The notes beneath the pieces are model-generated. The model was not told the DNA's origin. It made no database searches and was given only the letters and a program-made list of their open reading frames with translations. A program made the translations under genes and the position numbers. A DNA stretch of 36,769 nucleotides, taken from Stramenopiles sp. TOSAG23-3 (lineage: Eukaryota; Sar). Shown piece after piece: positions 1 to 8,591 of the stretch. The stretch is taken from positions 1-36,769 of the forward strand of contig LT642195.1 in assembly GCA_900128585.1 (NCBI GenBank). The letters are read 5' to 3'. Every line of letters starts with the position of its first letter. Position 1 is the stretch's first letter.

Positions 1-79
1 TACATAATACACCAGCAGCACACCATACACACAGAACAGAGAACAACAGAAGAAGGAATTCTCCGTCGTATCCTCATTC
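1..79 (+). repeat. Left arm of 79-bp perfect inverted repeat
   Basis: Positions 1-79 are the exact reverse complement of 5786-5864. Identity stops at position 80 on the inner side. On the outer side the window edge cuts the comparison, so the true arm may be longer. The arm contains GAATTC and purine-rich GAA/ACA stretches but is not a simple microsatellite. Confidence 0.95.
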
Positions 80-343
80 TTCCCCTTCTTCTCCTTCTTC
101 TTTCTTTTCCACTGCTACCCGTAGCTGCTATTGTACATTATTATATATAGCTGCTACTAGGCGACTTTTTTTTAGAGACTATATTTTTATTGTTTAGTGT
201 TGTTGGTTGTTGTTGAATTGATTGAATTTACTCATTCGGGTTTAATTTTGTGTAAATAACAACCCAAGAATAAAAATAATTCTGAAACCTTCTTTCAAAA
301 CGTTAAAGATTTTGCAAAATTTAACACGGGATAACAGAGCCAG

Positions 344-3300
344 ATGGGTTTAAAGCGCAGGTTCCTTTTGCATCTTTTTTATGGTGTGGCACTGTTCCGT
401 TTGGTGGTTTCAGAGCACCTTGTTGATGAGTGCCCAGAACAGCCACGCACAGAGAACGTCAAGGGAGCAGTATCGCCGAAGAACGTATTCATATTCGGCG
501 ATTCGGTAACGCGCCAAGCAGTTGGAGATTTCTGTCGTTCGAAATCCAACGCTCTAGGGTATGAATGGGGCGAAAACGTTTTTAAGGACAAAACCGGTGC
601 ACATGCAAGTGCCGTTTGTATTTTTCATGACACGAAAGTTGCGTTTTTGCATCTGTACGGTTCGAATGAAACTGGGCCTTATCTTCACGGGCACGTAAAT
701 ACGGCGTCGGATCCTTACACAGACACCCCCCTGCGCGTTTGCAAGTCTTTTGAAGTGTATAAAAACCAGGAAGGGGTTCCGACTCACGTCGTATGGGCTG
801 TATCATGGTGGGACATCATGGCGAACAAGAATTATCGCACAGGAAACAAGACGTGGGTATCCGCTTGGGGGAAAATAGTGAGGCGAAGGCTGTTCGGGGA
901 TGTTCATGGTTGTTTTCCAGACAGTAAAATTGTTGTAGCAACTGTGCCACACTCGAAGTACGGAGGACAATTAATGATTGATATGAATACCGAGTTGCGA
1001 CGTATCGCCAGAGAGCAATCAGTGCCACTTTGGGACTTTGATGACATTGTTTGGTCAAACGGGAAGTCAGAGGAAATACTGTTTCGTGATCGCCAGCATC
1101 CTTCGATAAGCATGGGGACCCGAGGGATCGAGTCCCTCCTAAATGCCACTGCTACAGGAGGAAGCAGGAGTTTGGCGTGCAAGATACCTGTGCGACTCAA
1201 CGGCCACGGTTTGTGCGCTGCGTATAGTGTTTTAGACGAAGACGGAGTACCCGTTCGATCATACGCAGTTGTTAATACATTCTGTAACCGGTTTGATTTT
1301 CGCCCGCAAGAGTGTTTCCAGATTTTTAAAACTGTAGAAATGTTGCGTACACAAGTATCATTGTCTTCGGCGCGTTCTTTGCTCGGCATCCAATTGGTAA
1401 CGTTTATGAAAATAGACGAAGGGGAAGTCAGCAGAGGCTCTATGACCCTTTTTCCTTTCTCTTGCAATCAGTATTTTCAAGAAGCTGCTGCATCACAGTG
1501 CAGAATTTTTGGTTGGAGCGTGGCATCCCTGCTGTGCGTTTTATTCCAGGAAGAGGTAAGAAAAGTGTGCATGTCGTCCCCCGACAGAAAACAAGTAAAG
1601 TTTGCAGGCATACGCGTTTCGTACAAAATTTACTACTCGAAAATAGGCAAAGGTCATTTGGAACTGGATCTTATGGCGCCCATGCATTCATTGGTGTCTC
1701 ACATATGCACAGATCCAAAGTTGGGCGCAATAGCGAATGTTTCTTCTCACCGATGCCACAACAATGTTTTACAATATGCAAGTGCGCTTCTCGTGGTGTT
1801 CTCAAACATCGACAGCAACGAGGGATTTTACGGCGTGAACGGGTCTTCGCGAAGATTCCCTAAAATTTTGAACATTTTTGATGGTGAGTACTTGCCAGTT
1901 AAAAAAAGCGCTGTGTGGGACGTTTTAGAATGGAGCAGGAGGGACCGAGAACACATTTCCAAAATCGCAGGGGACATGATACAGGAATACAGCAACTTGT
2001 TTGCCGATTTAGAAGACGGAAACTATCACTCAACGCTTACACTCCTACTGAAGTTTATCGTTGCCTACAAACAAGGGGGGGTCTTCTTGTTAGAAAATTT
2101 GGAGAGGAACATTACCGATAAAATGTTGATCAAGTTAAGCAAAACTGTAAAAGTGAGAAATGGGACGATTGAGCCAATAATATGTACTAGTAGGCAGGAT
2201 GACGGTGCAAGCGTAAGGCCATCAGTCTGCATTACCATGCCAGGGCAGTCGTTGTGGCTTAATTTGATCCGTTCAGTACTTGTTTCATTGGATATCAAGG
2301 CACAGCCTCAAGGCGGTATTTTGGCGAAAACTATGCAGGTTTTAGAAATGTTAATGAAGGACCACGTGTTTCTCCCGCTAAATGATAGTGTCAGAATGTT
2401 GCCAGTGTTCGCAAACCCTCTTGAAAGGGACCGCATTATCGTCATAGCAAAACAAGAACAGGCAGGGCTGCTACATTTGCTACTCCGAAGCATGGATAAT
2501 TATCTTCTTAACTGGAGGAGACAGCAGACTTTTGTCCTTGTAGTGATGACGCGAACTGCTTTATCCGACATCGAAACTAGGGCTTTTGAGATCGTTCGAA
2601 TAACCTTTCCACTTTTGGTCATGCGCTTCTTTGGAAGCGCTGGCCACTTACAGGCAGAACTTGGATCCACTCAGTCCAAAAGTTGGACCCTCCCAGCGAA
2701 TGCAGTGTTTATTAGGCACACCATCTTGGCCGTGGAGGCTGGTGACGTAGTTCAGAGCGATCATCCAGGCGAAGAAGCTGGTACCCATGAAACTGATGCG
2801 AAATCGACCCAAGTAAAAAAGTGGATTGACGAAGGCAATGTAGTAGTTATGGACGGCGAAATAGCTAGTCGTTACGAACTTGATCGTGCGACTATTGAAC
2901 TGGTTCGCGCACGACAACTTAAGCCGCCAAGGGTGGATTCACGGCAACGGCTGTCCCTGGAGTACGAGGCTTTGGAGTGCACATCTTGTTTATTGAAACC
3001 ATATTTGTTTCCAAAACTGTCTCGTTTGAGAAAAGCTATGGTGATCAGCAATAAGAATAATCGAATGCACATGTCATATCGAGAAATTTACCACATGAAT
3101 ATCATGAACATTCTTCTGGACCCTGAAAACGCCTCAAAACTTCCCTGTGTGTCCGTGACGGGCAGGAAGTTTACTTGCCCTACGAAAGTTAAACTAGCAG
3201 CTCGCGAACATCCATACTCTGGCACCACCCTTTTTACTCCCCAGACGATGGTTTTTGACTACGTGGTTGAACAGTTCGGCGGGACTCACCAATCTTCGAG

Positions 3301-4660
3301 AATTGCTTGGTTTGACGAGTCTCGCCCCATCGGCGAAAGCATTCAGATGGAACGAATAGGACGGGTAAACGAGTTTTCAAAAATAAATCAGACAGAATAT
3401 TTGTTTGACGTAATTTTGACACACGACGAGCGTCTCGTTAAGCGGGGTTTGCCATTCGCATATATAGTGTTTGGGGGTCTGTGGGTAAATCGGAACAACT
3501 ACCCGGGCGTTCTGACAAAGAATTCGAAGCCCAAACTCGTTTCCATGATGTCGTCACGAAAGCAGTTCTGCAACCTTCATAGGCAGAGACTTCTCGTTGC
3601 CTATTATTTTCAGAACCACACAGAGTATAATGTTGACGTGTACGGCCTCACTGGAACGGTTCCACCCGATTCTGCGCTGAAAAATTATATGTTTACGATT
3701 GTCTTTGAGAATGATATCCAAAGCGGTTTCTTTACTGAAAAGCTATTGAATGCATTTGCATCTTTTACCGTTCCAATTTACGTGGGTGGGTTCGACTCTG
3801 AACGATTTCCGTACTTCAGTAAGCATGGAATCATACGGTCCGATGGAACTGTGGAAGACTTGCAGCGCATCATTGGGTCTTTGTCCCACGATTCATACCT
3901 GCTGTACATGAAGTATGGTGGTGTGGAAAATAGCTGGAGAGCACAAAGGTTTCGATCACGTGAAGATATAGTGATGTGGAAGATCCACACGCTCATCAAC
4001 CCCGTACTCAGGGCAAGGTGGCAGCTTGTGAACGCAATAGCGTCGAGGTTTAGCTATGGTAGCATAATTGACATATTGTGTGGCACCTGTAATGCGAACC
4101 CAGAATTCTTACCGTCCGTTGCAAACCAGATTGACGGCCATTTGCGAGTGTTTCAAGCTTCAGGCGAAAGCGCAAGTTCGCGATTAGAAGTTGTCGGCGG
4201 CAAAAAAGTCGACATTGTATTTTTGCGTCAGTCTAACTTATCCTTAGAGGCGTTGCGAAGTCTTGTCTCTAACGCATTAAGAGTTCTAGCGAACGATGGT
4301 ATGCTGATTATGGAAGGAACAGACCCCAAAGGACATAATCCAGGCGCTCAATTGCTTACTGAAATGATATGCAACTGTGTGCACGCCCCCCTTCTCCCCG
4401 AGAAACCATGGTGTAGAAAACGCTTGAGTATAAACACAATACATGGATGCCATAACGGGCACGATTGCCTGGAATCTGGGGTGACACTGGTGCAGTTTGG
4501 TTACGCAACAACGCGCGCGCTATCAAAACGAGGTAGGGAATTCATGTGCAACGAAAATTATCAGCACAGCAAGGAAAATGCATTGATCGCACGGCGTTTT
4601 CGACGAAATATAGGAGAATTGATCAGTTTGCATCGATTCCATGAAATGTTTTTGTACTGA
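344..4660 (+). CDS. Secretory multidomain SGNH-esterase-like / GT10 fucosyltransferase-like protein
   Basis: This 1438-aa single-exon protein starts with a hydrophobic signal peptide or anchor (residues 5-23). Residues about 45-265 look like an SGNH/PC-esterase domain: a FGDSVTRQ block with Ser54, and a D249-x-x-H252 pair in DRQHP. Residues 280-485 hold three Cys-containing modules. Residues about 505-700 weakly resemble GT32 sugar-transferase folds (KFIVAYKQGGVFLLEN near 568-586), but the DXD is degenerate. Residues about 990-1160 match the GT10 fucosyltransferase C-terminal region, with YMFTIVFEND then TEKLLNAF and VPIYVGG near 1115-1150. Residues 1240-1400 look like a worn Rossmann or methyltransferase fold. 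From family knowledge, such a protein would act on glycans in the ER/Golgi or at the surface. GT10 membership is fairly secure; the esterase call is motif-based; the other parts are inference. Confidence 0.8.
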   Translation: MGLKRRFLLHLFYGVALFRLVVSEHLVDECPEQPRTENVKGAVSPKNVFIFGDSVTRQAVGDFCRSKSNALGYEWGENVFKDKTGAHASAVCIFHDTKVAFLHLYGSNETGPYLHGHVNTASDPYTDTPLRVCKSFEVYKNQEGVPTHVVWAVSWWDIMANKNYRTGNKTWVSAWGKIVRRRLFGDVHGCFPDSKIVVATVPHSKYGGQLMIDMNTELRRIAREQSVPLWDFDDIVWSNGKSEEILFRDRQHPSISMGTRGIESLLNATATGGSRSLACKIPVRLNGHGLCAAYSVLDEDGVPVRSYAVVNTFCNRFDFRPQECFQIFKTVEMLRTQVSLSSARSLLGIQLVTFMKIDEGEVSRGSMTLFPFSCNQYFQEAAASQCRIFGWSVASLLCVLFQEEVRKVCMSSPDRKQVKFAGIRVSYKIYYSKIGKGHLELDLMAPMHSLVSHICTDPKLGAIANVSSHRCHNNVLQYASALLVVFSNIDSNEGFYGVNGSSRRFPKILNIFDGEYLPVKKSAVWDVLEWSRRDREHISKIAGDMIQEYSNLFADLEDGNYHSTLTLLLKFIVAYKQGGVFLLENLERNITDKMLIKLSKTVKVRNGTIEPIICTSRQDDGASVRPSVCITMPGQSLWLNLIRSVLVSLDIKAQPQGGILAKTMQVLEMLMKDHVFLPLNDSVRMLPVFANPLERDRIIVIAKQEQAGLLHLLLRSMDNYLLNWRRQQTFVLVVMTRTALSDIETRAFEIVRITFPLLVMRFFGSAGHLQAELGSTQSKSWTLPANAVFIRHTILAVEAGDVVQSDHPGEEAGTHETDAKSTQVKKWIDEGNVVVMDGEIASRYELDRATIELVRARQLKPPRVDSRQRLSLEYEALECTSCLLKPYLFPKLSRLRKAMVISNKNNRMHMSYREIYHMNIMNILLDPENASKLPCVSVTGRKFTCPTKVKLAAREHPYSGTTLFTPQTMVFDYVVEQFGGTHQSSRIAWFDESRPIGESIQMERIGRVNEFSKINQTEYLFDVILTHDERLVKRGLPFAYIVFGGLWVNRNNYPGVLTKNSKPKLVSMMSSRKQFCNLHRQRLLVAYYFQNHTEYNVDVYGLTGTVPPDSALKNYMFTIVFENDIQSGFFTEKLLNAFASFTVPIYVGGFDSERFPYFSKHGIIRSDGTVEDLQRIIGSLSHDSYLLYMKYGGVENSWRAQRFRSREDIVMWKIHTLINPVLRARWQLVNAIASRFSYGSIIDILCGTCNANPEFLPSVANQIDGHLRVFQASGESASSRLEVVGGKKVDIVFLRQSNLSLEALRSLVSNALRVLANDGMLIMEGTDPKGHNPGAQLLTEMICNCVHAPLLPEKPWCRKRLSINTIHGCHNGHDCLESGVTLVQFGYATTRALSKRGREFMCNENYQHSKENALIARRFRRNIGELISLHRFHEMFLY

Positions 4661-4797
4661 GAGTATTTGTTTTTGATGGGATATTAACATCTGACCTAAA
4701 AATCTTGTGCGCGTTTTTATAAATTTCAGTCTTCTACGAAGCATGATTTCCATGATAGCGGCAGTTAGGCTTTATTTAATATATACATTTTCTAAAA

Positions 4798-5373
4798 CTA
4801 GGACGTGCCCCTCTCTTCGTTTTTGAGCAGTTGCTCGACCCACCGTCCAACCAGCGTTGCCTTACTACTTGCTAAATAAAATCCATAGTGGGCGTGCAAA
4901 CATTTGACTCGCTTGAAGTACTTCATGCCGCAAATTCCTGTTTCGCGCAGGGTTGTAGTGTATTTTTTTCTCTCTGCGTATTCTTTATCGGCATTTGAAA
5001 GCAAGCTCCACCTTTGCTCAGCATAGAGTTTATGATCCTCGACCAAGCTTTTCGCGAAAGCATCGTTTTCCTCTACCCGCTTGTCAAATATATCAATATA
5101 CCCAGCCTGTTCGAGCCTCCCCACAGATTGGACTAACTTTGGGCAGACTAGAAAGTACAAGTTTACCCAGGGCACCGGTTCTCCCGAGCCCCGGCCTTTC
5201 GGGTCAACCCGGAGTGGGTACATGCGAAGCACCGTGGGGTGCCCGTCACTAGCGCGGGCAGCGACGTCAATAGTCAGCACTTCCCAATCAATAAAGTGTA
5301 CGTGTTTCTTTAACCATATCGAATCCTCGGCACTTACATTCGACGGAACCTGGCGAACCCATAAAGGCTCCAT
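4798..5373 (-). CDS. DUF501 family protein
   Basis: This 191-aa protein carries the marks of the DUF501 family as I know it: a FLVCPKLVQSVGRLEQAG block (residues 74-91), a GICGMKYFK block (147-155), the KCLHAHYGFYLA motif (157-168) and a terminal GRWVEQLL (176-183). DUF501 is best known from actinobacteria, where it sits near divIC and enolase; its biochemical role is unknown. Residues 1-68 form an N-terminal extension with no obvious signal. The start is well placed, because an in-frame TGA lies 20 codons upstream with no ATG between. A TATAAA on the coding strand (5419-5424) sits about 50 bases before the ATG. The gene converges on the upstream GT10-like gene, 137 bp away, inside the inverted-repeat segment. 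Confidence 0.8.
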   Translation of the reverse strand: MEPLWVRQVPSNVSAEDSIWLKKHVHFIDWEVLTIDVAARASDGHPTVLRMYPLRVDPKGRGSGEPVPWVNLYFLVCPKLVQSVGRLEQAGYIDIFDKRVEENDAFAKSLVEDHKLYAEQRWSLLSNADKEYAERKKYTTTLRETGICGMKYFKRVKCLHAHYGFYLASSKATLVGRWVEQLLKNEERGTS

Positions 5374-5745
5374 AGTTGGCGGACCTTCGAAAACTGAGGA
5401 ACGGCAAGAAAGCCGGAATTTATAGTGTTTTCATTGGGATTGGTCACAGCAGAACTGTCAGCCAAATTGTTATCATTGCGTGCATTTAAACATGTAAACT
5501 CTATGGTGTAAAACATATCATTTTTCTTAAACAACACAAAAGCAACAAAAAAAATTCAATAATAATAATAATAAAAAAAAAAACTTAAAATAATAATAAT
5601 AGAGTCTAATAACTAAAACAAAATAATAGAAGAAGAAATAAATAAAATACAGCCAATAGCATCACACCACTTCGGCCATTTTCGGATGAAATGTGAGCCC
5701 CTCCTCGCCCGCCTCGAACTTATTATATTAGAACTTAAACGAGGA

Positions 5746-5758
5746 GTACGTACGGTAC
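5746..5758. promoter_or_regulatory. Candidate TACCGTAC-type element
   Basis: The sequence GTACGTACGGTAC is one copy of an 8-mer (TACCGTAC or its complement) that recurs in gene-free 5' flanks across the window. It lies about 370 bp before the DUF501 start and 400 bp before the lactonase start. The regulatory role is inferred from recurrence only. Confidence 0.3.
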
Positions 5759-5785
5759 TACTATTGATGGTCGCGGGGAGATGAT

Positions 5786-5864
5786 GAATGAGGATACGAC
5801 GGAGAATTCCTTCTTCTGTTGTTCTCTGTTCTGTGTGTATGGTGTGCTGCTGGTGTATTATGTA
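5786..5864 (-). repeat. Right arm of 79-bp perfect inverted repeat
   Basis: This is the exact reverse complement of positions 1-79. It closes a segment of about 5.86 kb holding the GT10-like and DUF501 genes. No transposase is present between the arms, so it may be a dispersed repeat rather than terminal repeats of one element. Confidence 0.95.
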
Positions 5865-6157
5865 ATTATTTTTTTTTTGAATGAAGAAAAAATAAAAAAT
5901 AATACTACATGCCATACCCAGCTGCTACTAATAATAATAATAATAATAAAAAATATTAACTACTAATTAAATAATAATATAATAAAATATAATAATAATA
6001 AAATTAATAAAACCACAAGGAACGGGACACTTTTTATTGTAATAAATTGTCAACGCGAGAAATTAAATTTGTTAAAGAATTGTGCTTGTGTGTGTTATTG
6101 TGGAATAGCGGAATTATCTTTTTGTCCCATCAGCAGTGTAATATATATAGCTACACA

Positions 6158-7267
6158 ATGACATCACATTATGATTTTTATATTGGAAACTACAACACAA
6201 AAATGGGTCACGTAGATGGAAAAGCCAAAGGGGTGGTTTTGGCTAGGTTGCTTTCCTCCGGTGAGCTGACGATATCCGCAGACAGTGTTCCGCAGAATGT
6301 TGGGACTAACCCCACGTACGTGCACTATAGTTCATCGAATCAAATATTGTACGTTGTGAACGAGTGCGCTGAAGGCAGGGTGGCGGCTTACAAAGAGACG
6401 TCGTCGGCGGGAACCTTGTCGTTGGTGTCCGAACAAAGCTCCAAGGGATCCGACCCTTGCTATATTGAGCTCTTTGGTTCTTCCGCCGCTGGAGAGTTGT
6501 TACTTGTTGCTAACTACAGCTCTGGCTCCACAGTATGTTTTCGCGTGGATAGCGATGGAACTTTATCAGAACACGGCTTTTACCAGCACGAGTTTGGAGG
6601 AACAGGCCCAAACGCAGCGCGGCAAGAGGGTGCTCACGCGCATATGGCTCGCGGCTGTGGTAAAGGGCAAGACCGTATCCTTGTCCCAGATCTAGGAAAC
6701 GATGAAGTCTTTTCGTTTCAAATCCAGGAGTCGTCCCTGACAAAAATTGGGGCGTTTCGTCTGAATGCTGGCGATGGCCCCCGTCATTTGGAATTTCACC
6801 CATCTCGTAATTTTGCCTACGTTGTTGCCGAACTTTCTTGTACTGTTACCGTTTGCCGCTGTGACCCTAGTAGTGGCGAGTTGACCGAGAAAGTCCAGGT
6901 AGTCAGCACCCTTCCTGATGGCTTCGAGAATTCCGATGGAAGCAACACGTGTGCGCACATGCTGATTCACCCATCAGGGAAGTTTTTGTACGTCTCCAAC
7001 CGGGGAGGAGGAGACCATTCAATATCGTTGTTCCTCATCTCCGAGGACGGAATGAAGCTGGATTTCGTTCCCCAAAGTGGGGCCCCGGGAACTGGTGAAC
7101 TCGTCCCGAGAGCATTCAATATTACACCAGACGGGGTGTGGATGGTAGTTGCATACCAAAATTCGGATAAACTAATCTCCTATAAAATCGACCAAAACGA
7201 TGGCACAATGACAATGTCACATTCTCTTAGTACCCCTACGCCTGTCTGTATTTCATGGAGAATATAA
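6158..7267 (+). CDS. Lactonase family seven-bladed beta-propeller (6-phosphogluconolactonase/YbhE type)
   Basis: This 369-aa protein covers a full lactonase propeller. Family landmarks are the N-terminal FYIGNYN strand (residues 7-13), GAHAH (158-162), DLGND (178-182), DGPRHLEFHP (206-215) and CAHMLIHPSGKFLYVSNRG (265-283). Enzymes of this fold hydrolyse 6-phosphogluconolactone or related lactones, or act on muconolactone-like substrates; the sequence does not say which. The first ATG is at 6158. The open frame continues upstream but has no ATG, so the hydrophobic stretch encoded there is probably untranslated 5' sequence. Without it the protein has no targeting signal and should be cytosolic. 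Confidence 0.85.
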   Translation: MTSHYDFYIGNYNTKMGHVDGKAKGVVLARLLSSGELTISADSVPQNVGTNPTYVHYSSSNQILYVVNECAEGRVAAYKETSSAGTLSLVSEQSSKGSDPCYIELFGSSAAGELLLVANYSSGSTVCFRVDSDGTLSEHGFYQHEFGGTGPNAARQEGAHAHMARGCGKGQDRILVPDLGNDEVFSFQIQESSLTKIGAFRLNAGDGPRHLEFHPSRNFAYVVAELSCTVTVCRCDPSSGELTEKVQVVSTLPDGFENSDGSNTCAHMLIHPSGKFLYVSNRGGGDHSISLFLISEDGMKLDFVPQSGAPGTGELVPRAFNITPDGVWMVVAYQNSDKLISYKIDQNDGTMTMSHSLSTPTPVCISWRI

Positions 7268-7727
7268 TTTGTTTTTTTCAAGGTATTTTTATTATTATTA
7301 GAAGCTAATATACACAAAAGAAGAAGAAAAAAGAGAGTTGAGAAGAGTGACGATTTGGATGGAATATAAGTATAAAATATATATGCTACTGTAATATTTA
7401 CCTATATACTTATTTCTTCTTCTATAATACCCAGGACAGCATTATAGTATTTCATTTATAATATTATTTTTTCTGTTGTTGTTATTATAGGAGTTATTTT
7501 TTTTAAATTGTTTTTTTTTTTTTTTTAGATGATAAAAAAAATCATTCTTCTTCTTCTCTTCATTCATACCTTGGTGGTAATAAGAAAATATATGATGCTC
7601 TTTTGTAATATGAAAACATTGAAATGAATTCGTTTTTGATATGTAGATATCAAATGAACGAGTTCACAATAAATGTTAAACGCGCGGTATATCCAAACGA
7701 GGGGTTGTTTGAACAAATAGACTCGGC
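7268..7727. other. AT-rich intergenic region
   Basis: It holds homopolymer T and A runs (about 7498-7545) and short AT repeats between two plus-strand genes. I see no gene, RNA or clear signal in it. Confidence 0.6.
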
Positions 7728-8417
7728 ATGTTTAATGCGTTTTTGGAAGGGAAGCAAAAGGAGACCGAGATACAGAGGGAGGTAGCCGTCGTGCAAAGAG
7801 AACGCCCACGTAATGAGCAAGCATCGGCATTGGCCCATGAAACTTTCCTTGCCGTTGCGGGGAAGAGGAACAGAGGGGTTGTATCGCATAATGAAGACCT
7901 TCCTGCAGTTGGGGTCACACACAGAGAGGTGTTAGAGCTGAAGGTGAGCATTGACGGATTGGCAAAGAAAGTCAACAGTGATATTGATGCTATTCTAAAA
8001 TTGCTAGAGTCAGAATTGCAATCATTATTCTCCTATATGAGTACACTTGAGGATCGGGCAAACACAAGCGATACAATGGTAGAGAGACTAAACTTGGAAG
8101 TTCGTCACATGCGAGAGGAGTCTCGACAGAAAGACAAACAGCACAGAGATTGGGTGATTGGCATTGAAAATGCATATCGCTCGCTTCAGAAGCAAATGGA
8201 TGTGTTGAGAGTAAACCATTTACGGGAGGAAAGCAAGAGTGGGAGGGTCGCCAAAGAAAAACCACTACGCGCCTCAAAAGAAGAGGCAGCCATCGAACAC
8301 TTCGCGGGGGTGATGAAACATCATGCAGAACCGTCGATAAGTGAAAACCAATCTATAAAAAAGGCTGAGGCAAGCTTGCGCAGTTGGAGAGAATTCATAG
8401 AGACCCAAATCAAGTGA
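7728..8417 (+). CDS. Hypothetical coiled-coil protein
   Basis: This 229-aa protein begins with an ATG and is mostly charged helix. The region around residues 65-165 (LELKVSIDGLAKKV onward) looks like a coiled coil, and the tail is Lys/Glu-rich. No catalytic motif, signal peptide or membrane segment is visible. It converges tail-to-tail with CFAP96 and lies in a stretch with RSP3, so a ciliary or cytoskeletal role is possible, but that is inference from position. The base composition differs from the AT-rich flanks, which supports real coding. Confidence 0.55.
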   Translation: MFNAFLEGKQKETEIQREVAVVQRERPRNEQASALAHETFLAVAGKRNRGVVSHNEDLPAVGVTHREVLELKVSIDGLAKKVNSDIDAILKLLESELQSLFSYMSTLEDRANTSDTMVERLNLEVRHMREESRQKDKQHRDWVIGIENAYRSLQKQMDVLRVNHLREESKSGRVAKEKPLRASKEEAAIEHFAGVMKHHAEPSISENQSIKKAEASLRSWREFIETQIK

Positions 8418-8591
8418 GCAGTATGTAATATCAGTGTAAATTTACACAGGATAGAAGAAGACCAAAATGAGTAAAGGATAAATGTAAGAGGTCATTTTCG
8501 CAAATACACTGAGATAATGAGATCATGCTTTTAATAGACGAATTTTACACAACGCTTAAAACAGAGCAGAACATGTACATTTAAAATTATT

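Larger units (their letters stand above)
5374..6157. other. Divergent intergenic region, AT-rich
   Basis: This separates the DUF501 gene from the lactonase gene, so both promoters should lie here. It contains an AAT-rich tract (about 5558-5600), a GTACGTACGGTAC element (5746-5758), the right inverted-repeat arm (5786-5864) and a second AAT tract (about 5930-5951). The short ORFs here are low in complexity and not credible. Confidence 0.7.

Noticed and set aside
904-1467. 187-codon minus-strand ORF inside the first gene
   Set aside because: Shadow of the coding frame with no recognisable domain.
5613-5966. ORFs of 61-100 codons around the right inverted-repeat arm
   Set aside because: AT-rich, low complexity, and no protein-like pattern; overlapping opposite frames.
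6047-6157. N-terminal extension of the lactonase by 37 codons
   Set aside because: Begins with TTG and has no ATG; a eukaryotic start at 6158 gives a complete propeller.
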